This document shows positions 1-7,448 of a stretch of DNA of 22,416 nucleotides, piece by piece (the stretch's first letter is position 1; each line of letters opens with the position of its first letter). The notes under the pieces are model-generated. The model made no database searches, was not told the DNA's origin, and saw only the letters and a list, made by a program, of their open reading frames with translations. The DNA is from Methanobacteriota archaeon (lineage in GTDB: Archaea > Thermoplasmatota > Thermoplasmata > RBG-16-68-12), in the NCBI GenBank assembly GCA_005878665.1, contig VBLR01000120.1, positions 1-22,416 on the forward strand, in the 5' to 3' direction. A program made the position numbers and the translations under genes.

Positions 1-15
1 TTCCGAACGAGATGG

Positions 16-24
16 CTTTATCCC
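16..24 (+). promoter_or_regulatory. candidate TATA box for the S9 peptidase gene
   Basis: CTTTATCCC lies about 35 nt before the ATG at 56. That fits an archaeal TATA box with a leader of roughly 10 nt. It is one T-rich stretch in GC-rich DNA, so the call is tentative. Confidence 0.35.
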
Positions 25-55
25 AGGTCCCGTTCCTCGGCCACCTCGGTGGGCC

Positions 56-1855
56 ATGCAACGGAAGGTCGGTTTCACCCCTCGCCGCTTCCTGAAGAGA
101 ATCTGGCAGCTCGGGAACTTCGACGTGTCCCCCGACGGCCGGCTGCTCGCGTTCGCGGCGAACAAGGGGGACCAGTGGTCTGTTTACCTCCTGGACCTTC
201 GGACGAAGAAGGATCGAATCCTCCTGCAATCCGAGCAGTCCGTTTTGAATCCGGAGTTCTCCCCGGACGGCCGGTGGATCGCGGTCCAGTCGGACTTCGA
301 GGGGGACGAGAACTACAACATTTACCTCGTGCCCGTGCGGGGCGCGCACGTTCAGAAGATCACCGACACAGCCTTCGACAGCGCGTTCCCCCGATGGTCA
401 CCTGACGGCACGAAGATCGCCTTCCTCTCGAACCGAGATGGCGACCGAGACAACGTCTTCGTCGTGGACGCCGGCGGCGGCGACGCTAAGCAACTCACGA
501 ACGTGGATGACATCGTCGGCGAGATCGCGTGGCGTCCGGACGGTCAAAGCATCGCCTTCTCCGCGGGTGTGGGCCTCCTGGACTACGTCGGACTCGTCGA
601 CCTCGCCGGTCACATGGAGAAAATCGTCGCTTTCCCCGACTCAGAGAACGCGATCGGAGGGGACCTCGGCAGGCCGAGACCCTGGTCTCCGGACGGTCGG
701 GAGCTGGCCTTCGTGTCGAACGTCCACGACCATGTGGACATCGGCGTGCTCGATGTCAAGACGAAGAAAGTCCGGTTCGTGGTCCAAAGCCGGTGGGACA
801 AGACGATGCCTCTCTGGGCGCCAGACGGAAAGCGGATTGCGTTCCTGGAGAACCGCGATGGGAACGTCCAGTTGAGGACCGTTTCCCGAGACGGCAAGGG
901 CGCCCGAGCGGTGTCCTCCGCGAAGGGCTCGGCGAGCCGGGCCGTGTGGACCCCGGACGCCAAGGGGTTGTTCTACCAACATTCCGAATTCACGCGACCC
1001 ACCCAGCTCATGTTCCAGAGGGGCGGACGGTCGGTGACCCTGGTCGACAGTCTTCGCGAGCCCCTCCCGAGGGACGAACTCGCCGACGGAAAACTCGTTC
1101 GGTATCCGAGTTTCGATGGCCGAAGGATTTCGGCGTGGCTCTTCGTGCCGCGGAAAGATCGCCGCCGCAACGCCGCCGTGGTGGATCCGCACGGCGGTCC
1201 GGAGTCGCAGACGTTGAACGACTGGGACCCGCGGTTTCAGTTCCTCGCCGCCGAAGGGTTCACGATTCTCGCACCGAACTATCGCGGTGGGACGGGCAAC
1301 GGACGCGCCTGGCGCCGCCTGAGCGACCGCGACCTGGGCGGTGGGGACATCCAAGACATCATCGCAGGTGGTCGCTGGCTCATCCAGAACCGCCACTGCG
1401 CGCCGGACCGTCTGGGGGCGATCGGCGTGAGCTATGGCGGGTACGCCGTCGCCCATGTCCTGGAGAAAGCGCCGGAGTTGTGGGCGGTTGGCGTGAGCAT
1501 CGTCGGCTACTTCAACTGGCTCACCGCGACGACGAACGAGCGCGGCTACCTGCGGCGATACGACCGCCAGAAAATGGGAGAGCCCGAGGCCGACGCCGAC
1601 CTGTACCGCAAGTTCTCCCCGATCTACTTCCTCGACGAAATCCGGGCCCCCGTCCTCTTCACCGGCGGCGCCCACGATCCGCGCTGCCCCGTCACCGAGG
1701 CGCGGGCGATGGTCGAGGAGATGCGTAGGATGGGCAAGGTCGTCGACTACCTCGAGTTCGCCGACGAAGGCCACTGGCCTCGCAAGATGTCGAACCAGAT
1801 CCGACTCAATGAGCGGGCGCTCGCGTGGCTGAAACAATATTTGCCGGACCGCTGA
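56..1855 (+). CDS. S9 family (prolyl oligopeptidase-like) peptidase with N-terminal beta-propeller
   Basis: The 599-aa protein is a serine peptidase of the prolyl oligopeptidase/acylaminoacyl-peptidase family, which cleaves short peptides in the cytosol. Residues ~15-330 hold repeated SPDG/xPDG-type blades of a TolB/WD40-like propeller (e.g. VSPDGR, FSPDGR, WSPDGT). Residues ~345-599 form the alpha/beta hydrolase domain. The catalytic triad can be placed: Ser459 in GVSYGGY, Asp541 in GGAHDPR and His573 in DEGHWP. PHGGP and NYRGG, typical of the S9 oxyanion region, precede the nucleophile. No signal peptide is visible, so it is probably cytoplasmic. The ATG at 56 is supported by a TATA-like box ~35 nt upstream. 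It converges on the aminotransferase gene with a 3-nt gap. Substrate class within S9 (dipeptidyl- versus acylaminoacyl-peptidase) cannot be decided here. Confidence 0.93.
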   Translation: MQRKVGFTPRRFLKRIWQLGNFDVSPDGRLLAFAANKGDQWSVYLLDLRTKKDRILLQSEQSVLNPEFSPDGRWIAVQSDFEGDENYNIYLVPVRGAHVQKITDTAFDSAFPRWSPDGTKIAFLSNRDGDRDNVFVVDAGGGDAKQLTNVDDIVGEIAWRPDGQSIAFSAGVGLLDYVGLVDLAGHMEKIVAFPDSENAIGGDLGRPRPWSPDGRELAFVSNVHDHVDIGVLDVKTKKVRFVVQSRWDKTMPLWAPDGKRIAFLENRDGNVQLRTVSRDGKGARAVSSAKGSASRAVWTPDAKGLFYQHSEFTRPTQLMFQRGGRSVTLVDSLREPLPRDELADGKLVRYPSFDGRRISAWLFVPRKDRRRNAAVVDPHGGPESQTLNDWDPRFQFLAAEGFTILAPNYRGGTGNGRAWRRLSDRDLGGGDIQDIIAGGRWLIQNRHCAPDRLGAIGVSYGGYAVAHVLEKAPELWAVGVSIVGYFNWLTATTNERGYLRRYDRQKMGEPEADADLYRKFSPIYFLDEIRAPVLFTGGAHDPRCPVTEARAMVEEMRRMGKVVDYLEFADEGHWPRKMSNQIRLNERALAWLKQYLPDR

Positions 1856-1858
1856 GCC

Positions 1859-2944
1859 TCACACGCTCGCGCGGATCGCCTTGAGGAGCCAGTCCATGAT
1901 TTCGGGATCCGCCTGAGTCCCCATCGTACCGATCCGGATCGTCTTGCCCCGCAACGGTCCGAGGCCGCCGGAGATGTAGATGTTGTGCTCGTCGCGAAGC
2001 CGCCGGACCAACCGGTTCGGGTCCACGCCGGCGGGAGGGGCGAAGCACGCGACCGTGTTCGACAACAGGTTCGTCGGTCCTAGGGGTGAGAAACCGAGCC
2101 CCATCAAGCCGTCTCGCAACCGCGCGGCGACTTTCACGTGACGGGCGATGCGGGCTTCGAGACCTTCTTCCTTCACGAGGAGTAGCGCGCGGTGGAAGGC
2201 GTAGAACAAGTTCGAGGAAATCGTCGTCGGCGTGGGATGCCACTCTCCCCACTCCCGCTCGTACCGGTCCCAGGTGTAGAGGTTGAGATACCACCCCTCG
2301 ACGGTTTCCGGATCCGTCGCCTCCCACAGGGATCGAGCGACCGCGACCGGCGCGATGCCGGCCGGGGCCGAAATGCACTTCTGGGATGCGCTGAACGCGG
2401 CGTCAATCCCAAGCTTCGCGAACGGCAGAGGGATGCCGCCCAGGGACGAGACCGCATCGACGATCACGGCCGCGTCCGCGGCGTGCGCAGCCTCGACGAT
2501 CGGCTCCAAGGGATTCGTGATTCCGGTCGACGTCTCGTTGTGCACCACCGCCACGGCCCTCGTCGGCGTCTTCAGGGCCTCCCGCAATGCCGGGATGTCC
2601 GGGCCCGAGCCCCAATCCGACGAGACCACATCCGCCTTCACGCGATGGCTGAGGAGGACCTCTCGAGTCCTCTCCCCGAAGAAACCGTTGGAAACGACGA
2701 CCACCCGGTCGCCAGGTCGCAAGAAGGTGTATGCGATCGCCTCGAGCCCTGCGTGGCCTGGCCCCGCGATGGGGAACACGTGCGCGTCGGGCGCGGACCA
2801 GAGATCATGCAGCATCTCTCGCGTCTCGCGGTGGGCCTTGACCCAGGCATCGCCGTAGTGAGGCATCGCGGGCTTCGCGAATTCTTCGAGCACGCGCGGG
2901 GGGAGTGGGACGGGCCCCGGAATCAGCAGAAGCCCCGGTTCCAT
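1859..2944 (-). CDS. class V aminotransferase (alanine-glyoxylate / serine-pyruvate type)
   Basis: This is a PLP-dependent fold-type I aminotransferase of 361 aa, most like alanine-glyoxylate and serine-pyruvate aminotransferases. The N-terminal LLLIPGPVPLPPRV is the hallmark of the subgroup. GPGHAGLEA contributes to PLP phosphate binding, Asp163 (IVDAVSS) should contact the pyridine nitrogen, and Lys189 in SASQKC is the expected Schiff-base lysine. It probably interconverts glyoxylate or hydroxypyruvate with glycine, serine or alanine; the exact donor is not readable from sequence. I chose ATG 2944 because the family usually starts a few residues before the IPGPV motif. An in-frame GTG at 2992 would add 16 residues that look unconserved. 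It lies downstream of radA on the same strand, 75 nt away from this start, and could be co-transcribed with it. Confidence 0.88.
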   Translation of the reverse strand: MEPGLLLIPGPVPLPPRVLEEFAKPAMPHYGDAWVKAHRETREMLHDLWSAPDAHVFPIAGPGHAGLEAIAYTFLRPGDRVVVVSNGFFGERTREVLLSHRVKADVVSSDWGSGPDIPALREALKTPTRAVAVVHNETSTGITNPLEPIVEAAHAADAAVIVDAVSSLGGIPLPFAKLGIDAAFSASQKCISAPAGIAPVAVARSLWEATDPETVEGWYLNLYTWDRYEREWGEWHPTPTTISSNLFYAFHRALLLVKEEGLEARIARHVKVAARLRDGLMGLGFSPLGPTNLLSNTVACFAPPAGVDPNRLVRRLRDEHNIYISGGLGPLRGKTIRIGTMGTQADPEIMDWLLKAIRASV

Positions 2945-3019
2945 GGAATCGGTCAACGATGGGTGGGACGCTACTTCAAACTGCCCCGACACATTTTGTC
3001 ACGGAACGGAAGAGCACGG

Positions 3020-4006
3020 TCAGTCTCGGACTCCATCCTCGGACACGCTGAAGACCGCCTCCGCCTCGGGCAGGTTCGGGGAGTCGATCAGTCGAGCAAT
3101 CCGTTTCCCGCCCTTCGACTTGCGCAAGTAGACGCGGAACGTCGCGCTGTGGCCGACGATGTGCCCGCCAACCGGCCGGGTGGGATCCCCGAAGAACGCA
3201 TCGGGCTTCGCGTGGACCTGATTCGTCACGTAGATTACGGCGTTGTGGATGTCTCCGAACCGCATCAGCTCGTGGATGTGCTTGTTCAGGAGCTGCTGCC
3301 GTTCCGCGAGCACGCCTCGGCCGATGTACTCGGCTCGGAAGTGCGCCGTCAAGGAGTCAATCACGATGAGCCGGATGGGGAAGTCTTGCGTCAGTTCCTG
3401 TGCTTTCTCGACGAGCAGCATCTGATGATGGCTGTTGAACGCCCGCGCAATATGGATCTTCTTGAGGATCGCCTCCGCGTCCAGATCCAATGCTTCCGCC
3501 ATCTGTCGGATCCGCTCGGGACGGAAGGTCTGCTCCGTGTCGATCCACACAACCTCTCCGTTCAGGCCCCCATCATCCTCCGGACGCGTGACATTGACCG
3601 CCAGTTGGTGGGCAAGCTGGGACTTGCCCGCCGAAAATTCACCATAGCACTCTGTAATGGCCTGCGTCTCCAGGCCGCCTCCCAAAAGTTCGTCCAGGGC
3701 CTTCGAACAGGTCGTCAGCTTGGCCACGGACTTGCGGCGTTCCAGGATGACGTCGCCCGTCTCGAAGCCGCCGATGTCGACGGCCTCCCGCGCCGCGATG
3801 ATGATCTTCTGCGCCACGTTGGTGCCGATTTCAGCGGCGTCCGCGACCATGGTGGGCGAGGCGACCGCCAGCCCCATCAGGTCCGTGAATCCGGCTTCCT
3901 TCAGCTTTTCCGCCGTCGCCGGCCCCACGCCGGATAGGTCCTCGATGGACTTGATGGCCTTAACTGCTACCGCCACCTTGTCACCGTCTTTCTCATCCTT
4001 GACCAT
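3020..4006 (-). CDS. radA: DNA repair and recombination protein RadA
   Basis: Archaeal RecA/Rad51 recombinase, 328 aa, which forms ATP-dependent filaments on single-stranded DNA and catalyses strand exchange in homologous recombination. Residues 20-45 are the N-terminal helix-hairpin-helix domain (SIEDLSGVGPATAEKL). The polymerisation motif region reads FETG (81-84), with Gly where eukaryotic Rad51 has Ala. Walker A is GEFSAGKSQ (122-130, Lys128) and Walker B is LIVIDS (213-218). GGGLETQAITE and DTEQTFRPERI are family signatures. Length equals that of other archaeal RadA proteins. An AlkZ-like gene lies upstream on the same strand with an 83-nt gap holding a candidate promoter, so radA may be expressed both alone and by read-through. 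Confidence 0.98.
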   Translation of the reverse strand: MVKDEKDGDKVAVAVKAIKSIEDLSGVGPATAEKLKEAGFTDLMGLAVASPTMVADAAEIGTNVAQKIIIAAREAVDIGGFETGDVILERRKSVAKLTTCSKALDELLGGGLETQAITECYGEFSAGKSQLAHQLAVNVTRPEDDGGLNGEVVWIDTEQTFRPERIRQMAEALDLDAEAILKKIHIARAFNSHHQMLLVEKAQELTQDFPIRLIVIDSLTAHFRAEYIGRGVLAERQQLLNKHIHELMRFGDIHNAVIYVTNQVHAKPDAFFGDPTRPVGGHIVGHSATFRVYLRKSKGGKRIARLIDSPNLPEAEAVFSVSEDGVRD

Positions 4007-4019
4007 ACATAAGGCGGTA

Positions 4020-4035
4020 ACACAGGGGGGTGTGT
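4020..4035. repeat. short inverted repeat in the radA leader
   Basis: ACACA-GGGGGG-TGTGT: perfect 5-bp arms around a six-G run (six C on the radA-sense strand), between the candidate radA TATA box and the ATG at 4006. It could be an operator or a weak leader hairpin; the function is unknown. Confidence 0.3.
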
Positions 4036-4039
4036 GAAA

Positions 4040-4053
4040 CTATCGCTTTTCAC
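4040..4053 (-). promoter_or_regulatory. candidate radA promoter (BRE/TATA)
   Basis: On the minus strand the sequence reads GTGAAAAGCGATAG, about 36-40 nt before the radA ATG. It resembles the purine-rich, TAG/TAA-ending boxes before dph5 (9006-9021) and the GNAT gene (14468-14482). Confidence 0.35.
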
Positions 4054-4089
4054 GTGTAATGGAGGTAGAATTCGTCGGATTACGGTTCT

Positions 4090-5280
4090 CTAGTTGAACC
4101 GAACCGCCAGGTCCGGAACCTCGAGGAAACGCGACAGATCGTGGGCTTCATCCTTCGCCTTCGTTCGTGTTTCCTTGCTGAATGCCGTAAACATGTTGAC
4201 GTCCACACGAAGCGTGCGAGGCTGGCGTTCATAAGACCACGTTCCGGCGACCCGGCCATCCACCAACACGACCGGAGCGAGCCATCCTTGATCCTTGTAC
4301 ACCTGCTTGTAATGGGCTCGGTCGACGAGGTGATCCCGGTCCCGATGCCCCAGCAAGTAGGGGTCGAAGCTCGGAAGCAGCCGTACGATTCCGGGTTCGG
4401 ACGCCGCCTTTTCGAGTTCCGGGAGGTCCTTCCTCAAGAGGAACCCGCGTCTGCGGCCCGTGTCCACCTCGACAAGCTCGTTCCGGAGCCGGTCCAAGAT
4501 GACTCGAATCCGCCGAACGTACACGCCGGACCATGACCACAGATCCTGGGCATCGGCCGGGCCGAACGCGCGGAGGTGCCCGCGAACCAGCGCGTCCTCG
4601 GCCTCCTCTTCCGACGGCATGGACCGTGGCCTGCGAAGCCATCGATCCACTCTCGTGAACGTAATCTCCTGGCCGTTGCTCGGGCCGAAGCACACGAGCC
4701 CCCGCATCACGGCGGGGCGGACGAGTTGCCACGAGGTGTTGGATCCCGTCGTCGTGCGCCCCCACCCCCCATCCATCCAATCCTTCGTCTTCGTCCCGAG
4801 CCGCTTCGCCAGATAGGCGACGAGCTGGACCCGGGTGAGCGGGCCATTCTTGAGGGCATCGAGGATCATCGCCGTGGTCTCTTCCTCCTTCAAGCCCGCG
4901 CCTTCGATCCATCTCTGCTCACGCGGCAGTCTTGTCGGCATGAGACCGCGGAGATACAGGAGGAGTTCGTTCGATGCCAGGAGATGCAACGCCCCTCGCA
5001 TCGACCATGTCTTGACGATGGTCCGTTTCCGCACGAGGGCTCGCTCGACATCGTCGAGGGTCAGCTGGCGAAGGCGGGCCCAGAGAGCAATCCGCGCCAT
5101 TGCGGTCACTTGCGCTTGGACTCCGCAGACATCTCCGACGACGCTCGGGAGCCGGCTGCTGGGGGCACGGAGGTCGAGATGGTGACGGTGCATGCGGAAA
5201 GCGGAAACCCGAGCCTCACTGATTGTGAACTTGTCGATTCGATCGGTCACGTTCGTCCGGACGCGAGAAACCATATTCAT
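4090..5280 (-). CDS. winged-helix DNA-binding protein, AlkZ/YcaQ-like (HTH_42) DNA glycosylase family
   Basis: Member of the HTH_42 (AlkZ/YcaQ-like) family. Characterised members are DNA glycosylases that excise bulky or alkylated bases and unhook crosslinks. Residues 53-58 (GVQAQV) give a Q-x-Q motif (Gln55, Gln57) matching the catalytic QxQ of AlkZ. WSMRGALHLL (~92-101) is another family block. The C-terminal barrel segment LLPSFDPYLLGHRDRDHLV, followed by APVVLVDGRVAGTW, is also diagnostic. Length is normal for the family. The gene is just upstream of radA, which suggests a repair unit. The ATG at 5280 is the longest plausible start, but the best promoter-like box (5281-5295) lies so close that a GTG at 5250 (386 aa) may be the real start. 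Glycosylase activity is inferred from the motif, not shown. Confidence 0.85.
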   Translation of the reverse strand: MNMVSRVRTNVTDRIDKFTISEARVSAFRMHRHHLDLRAPSSRLPSVVGDVCGVQAQVTAMARIALWARLRQLTLDDVERALVRKRTIVKTWSMRGALHLLASNELLLYLRGLMPTRLPREQRWIEGAGLKEEETTAMILDALKNGPLTRVQLVAYLAKRLGTKTKDWMDGGWGRTTTGSNTSWQLVRPAVMRGLVCFGPSNGQEITFTRVDRWLRRPRSMPSEEEAEDALVRGHLRAFGPADAQDLWSWSGVYVRRIRVILDRLRNELVEVDTGRRRGFLLRKDLPELEKAASEPGIVRLLPSFDPYLLGHRDRDHLVDRAHYKQVYKDQGWLAPVVLVDGRVAGTWSYERQPRTLRVDVNMFTAFSKETRTKAKDEAHDLSRFLEVPDLAVRFN

Positions 5281-5295
5281 GGTCTAAGGGTTTGG
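5281..5295 (-). promoter_or_regulatory. candidate promoter of the AlkZ-like gene
   Basis: The minus strand reads CCAAACCCTTAGACC. It shares CAAACCCTTA with the pdaD promoter at 15047-15058. If it is the TATA box, transcription would start near 5257 and translation at GTG 5250 rather than ATG 5280. Confidence 0.4.
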
Positions 5296-5334
5296 GGCGT
5301 CTCGCGATTCGTTGCCGTCGATCGTCCGACCGAG

Positions 5335-5344
5335 TGCTTTTAAC
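5335..5344 (+). promoter_or_regulatory. candidate TATA box of the HxlR-family gene
   Basis: GCTTTTAACG lies 42-51 nt before ATG 5386. The predicted transcription start would leave a ~20-nt leader carrying the GGTG ribosome-binding site at 5375-5378. Confidence 0.45.
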
Positions 5345-5385
5345 GCGCGGAGTCCCATCCTCTCCGCCAGTAAAGGTGATTGCCC

Positions 5386-5823
5386 ATGGCCAGCTTGCCC
5401 GTCGATCCGCCCGTTCCCGTGGTTCCATTCAAGAACTGCCCGATCGCGACGAGCCTGGGAGTCCTCGGCCGGAAGTGGAGCTTGCTCATCATCCGGGACA
5501 TCGGATGGAAGCGGGCCGACCGATTCAACGGTCTCTTGCGCACCATTCCCGGTCTGACCCCGAGGATGCTCGCCCTTCGTCTGGGCGAACTCGAAGACGC
5601 CGACATGATCCGGAAGGTCGAGGAACACCACTCGCCCAAGCTGGTCCGCTGGGCGCTCACGAAGAAGGGTGAGGACATCATGCCGGTGTTGATGCGCCTC
5701 GTGGCTTTCGGATCCCAATGGTTTCCGGAGCGGGTCTTCGAGGACGCGCAGCCTCGGAGCCTCGCCGAAATCTACCCGGAGAGCGTGGCCACCCATCCGT
5801 GGTTCACCGGCGAGCCTGAGTAG
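5386..5823 (+). CDS. HxlR family winged-helix transcriptional regulator
   Basis: A 145-aa single-domain DNA-binding protein of the HxlR/MarR-like group, which act as dimers and often respond to redox or electrophile stress. CPIATSLGVLGRKWSLLIIRDI (residues 18-39) is the family opening, with the conserved cysteine at Cys18. RFNGLLRTIPGLTPRMLALRLGEL is the recognition-helix region, and VRWALTKKGEDIMPVL is the wing and start of the dimer helix. ATG 5386 is preferred over the in-frame TTG at 5380 because AAAGGTGA (5372-5379) is a good ribosome-binding site 7 nt ahead. It is divergent from the AlkZ-like gene with a ~105-nt shared intergenic region, so it may regulate that gene as well as itself; this is inference. 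Confidence 0.93.
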   Translation: MASLPVDPPVPVVPFKNCPIATSLGVLGRKWSLLIIRDIGWKRADRFNGLLRTIPGLTPRMLALRLGELEDADMIRKVEEHHSPKLVRWALTKKGEDIMPVLMRLVAFGSQWFPERVFEDAQPRSLAEIYPESVATHPWFTGEPE

Positions 5824-5993
5824 CCGGACCTCGCACTGGAGTATTTGACGGTCCTGGTTCTGAGGCCGTAGGGATTGGATTTTGGAGGGTAACAACGAGT
5901 AGAACAAGTCAAGATTGATTCTCTGTGCGAAAGAGTCCCTTTGCGCCGGAGAAGACCGAGTTTGACGTAGCGTAGAAGCGATTTCCGGTCGTC

Positions 5994-6299
5994 ATGAAAC
6001 CTCAACGTGAAAGGCTCGTGACGGAATTGACGACAGCGCGTGTGACCGTCCCCCGCGTGGCAATCGCTCGGTGGCGGGCTGCGATGGGCCTCATGGGTTT
6101 GGGCCTGGGGACTTCCGGGGTGGGACTCGCCTGGGACTTCTACGTCCACGAGATTGCCCGCGACGTCGGGGAGGTCGAATCGATTTTCGCGACGCCTCAC
6201 TTGGTAATCTTCGCGGGGCTCGGGATCACGGCCTTGGGCTTCCTCCTGTCCCTAGTCTCGGTCCGATTCCGCGGGCAGCGCCCGGTCGATCCCGCGTAA
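5994..6299 (+). CDS. small two-helix membrane protein with a WDxxxH ... TPH motif
   Basis: A 101-aa protein that I do not assign to a named family. Residues ~30-48 and ~70-90 are hydrophobic helices. Between them is a conserved-looking loop: Trp47-Asp48, His52 and a later TPH ending at His69. The combination of W-D-x3-H and P-H flanking a short loop resembles the histidine-bearing loop of larger multi-pass membrane proteins with a WDxxWH...PPH signature, which suggests a metal or haem ligand set; this is inference. The N-terminal 20-25 residues are basic and the C-terminus is positive after helix 2. A weak BRE/TATA-like stretch (GCGAAAGAGTCCCTTTG, 5927-5943) precedes the gene, and no clear ribosome-binding site is seen. 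The 170 nt before it holds nothing else I recognise. Confidence 0.6.
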   Translation: MKPQRERLVTELTTARVTVPRVAIARWRAAMGLMGLGLGTSGVGLAWDFYVHEIARDVGEVESIFATPHLVIFAGLGITALGFLLSLVSVRFRGQRPVDPA

Positions 6300-6377
6300 T
6301 CGGATGCGAGGCACGGGCTCGGCCGAAGACCCGGGGGAGGCTCTGCATCGAAGAAAACCGATGTCGGCTTGTGCCTC

Positions 6378-6395
6378 GGGGAGTATCACCTCCCC
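6378..6395 (+). repeat. hairpin directly abutting the start codon of the six-TM protein gene
   Basis: GGGGAG-TATCAC-CTCCCC is a perfect 6-bp GC-rich stem with a 6-nt loop. It ends at the base before ATG 6396. The left arm contains the only purine-rich ribosome-binding-like sequence, so folding would hide it. Confidence 0.5.
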
Positions 6396-7064
6396 ATGGA
6401 CGCGAACGTTCTCGAGGGGGGAGGGCTGACGCCGCAAGCCGCCGTCGCAGAGATTCGCCGAATCGAAGGTCTCCATGGAGCACTCGCTCGTCGGGCGAGC
6501 GGCCTCACTTGGATGATTTGGGGCATCGTGGCGCCGGCGATCTTCATCAGTTATGCTCTGCTTAGCATCCTGGTCGGTTTCCCCGGGGATGGTAACGGGT
6601 ACCACGCTCTCTGGATCTTGTTCCCTGTCCTCTGGGTGCCCTGGGCCGCCATCGGTTTCGTTGCCACCGCCACGCTCTGGCGCTCCGTCGGCCTCGTAAT
6701 CCCGAGGCGTTCGGCGCAGATGCGGGAGGGCGTCTTCACGGGCGCCATCATCGTGGGGATCATCTTCGCCGGCTTCGCGGCGATTGCAGTGTCGCGGGTG
6801 CCCGTGGTCGAGTTCGCTTGGGTCCTCATGGCGCAAGGGGTCGGCGTGGTCATTGTCGGCCTGCTGGGCTTGAACTGCAACGATGCCACCGAGCGGCGGC
6901 TCTGGATCCTCGGAGGCATCCTCTTGGTGGCCGCAGCCCTCGCCGGCAGCCTCGCGCTTGGGAGTGAAGTCCTCCTGGCTCGTCAATGGTTCACGCTGAT
7001 CTCCCCGCTGACGAGCGGGCTCGTCCTGTTCGGCGGGGGATTGTATCTGACGTCGAGGGCGTAG
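6396..7064 (+). CDS. six-helix integral membrane protein, unknown function
   Basis: A 222-aa protein with about six hydrophobic segments (~37-59, 70-98, 112-132, 136-158, 168-189 and 198-217) and a short amphipathic N-terminal region (residues 10-35) facing the cytosol by the positive-inside rule. No catalytic motif is seen. It is followed after 13 nt by a winged-helix regulator of the HTH_34 type. Small multi-pass membrane proteins and such one-domain regulators are often paired in archaea, so the membrane protein may be the regulated or sensing partner; this is inference. ATG 6396 is preferred. An in-frame TTG at 6369 would add nine residues encoded by the hairpin region just upstream. Confidence 0.75.
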   Translation: MDANVLEGGGLTPQAAVAEIRRIEGLHGALARRASGLTWMIWGIVAPAIFISYALLSILVGFPGDGNGYHALWILFPVLWVPWAAIGFVATATLWRSVGLVIPRRSAQMREGVFTGAIIVGIIFAGFAAIAVSRVPVVEFAWVLMAQGVGVVIVGLLGLNCNDATERRLWILGGILLVAAALAGSLALGSEVLLARQWFTLISPLTSGLVLFGGGLYLTSRA

Positions 7065-7077
7065 GCTCGGCGGTTGC

Positions 7078-7413
7078 GTGGCGCTGCCCTCCCTCGACCC
7101 CATCATCCATCAGGCGACGCGCCTCCGGATCGTGGCCCTCCTCTTCCGGAACCGGACCGCGGCGTTCACTTGGGCGCGGGACACGCTCGGCCTTACCGAC
7201 GGAAATTTGGACACCCACACGAAGCGCCTCGAGGAAGCAGGGTACATCCGCCGGGGGCGGGTCCTCACGACCGGCGGCTTCCAAGTCCGACTCCGAATCA
7301 CACCGGAGGGAGACGCCGCGTTCCGCGCCTATCTCGAGGCCTTGCGGGAGTATCTGGCACTCGAAACCGTCGAGCCGACACCGTCCACGTCGCTGCCCTC
7401 GACGGACCGTTAG
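7078..7413 (+). CDS. winged-helix transcriptional regulator (HTH_34 / PF13601-like)
   Basis: A 111-aa one-domain regulator. The order LDPIIHQATRLRIVALLF, then FTWARDTLGLTDGNLDTHTKRLEEAGYI, then RITPEGDAAFRAYLEAL is the typical layout of the 'winged helix DNA-binding domain' group: helix 1, recognition helix with LTDGNLDTH, and wing with dimer helix. The start is GTG 7078, 13 nt after the membrane protein stop codon, which implies co-transcription and probably translational coupling. It has no ligand domain, so it would have to sense through a partner, possibly the upstream membrane protein. Confidence 0.88.
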   Translation: MALPSLDPIIHQATRLRIVALLFRNRTAAFTWARDTLGLTDGNLDTHTKRLEEAGYIRRGRVLTTGGFQVRLRITPEGDAAFRAYLEALREYLALETVEPTPSTSLPSTDR

Positions 7414-7448
7414 GCCTCTGCGCGGGCACATTTTTCCATCCGCTCGCC

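Noticed and set aside
529..1837. Long open frames inside the S9 peptidase gene on both strands (529-1728 +, 641-1837 -)
   Set aside because: The S9 frame has propeller repeats and an intact triad. The others are Arg/Pro-rich composition artefacts.
2192..3937. A 581-codon open frame on the plus strand
   Set aside because: Antisense to the aminotransferase and RadA genes, which have complete family motifs. Its translation is Arg/Asp-rich without domain features.
5824..5993. tRNA or small RNA gene in the largest intergenic gap
   Set aside because: GGTTC-like bases occur near 5855, but no acceptor stem or cloverleaf could be built. A covariance-model scan would be decisive.
7074..7448. Upstream extension of the methyltransferase frame to 380 aa
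   Set aside because: It overlaps the winged-helix gene, which has good family matches, and its translation is unlike methyltransferase N-termini.
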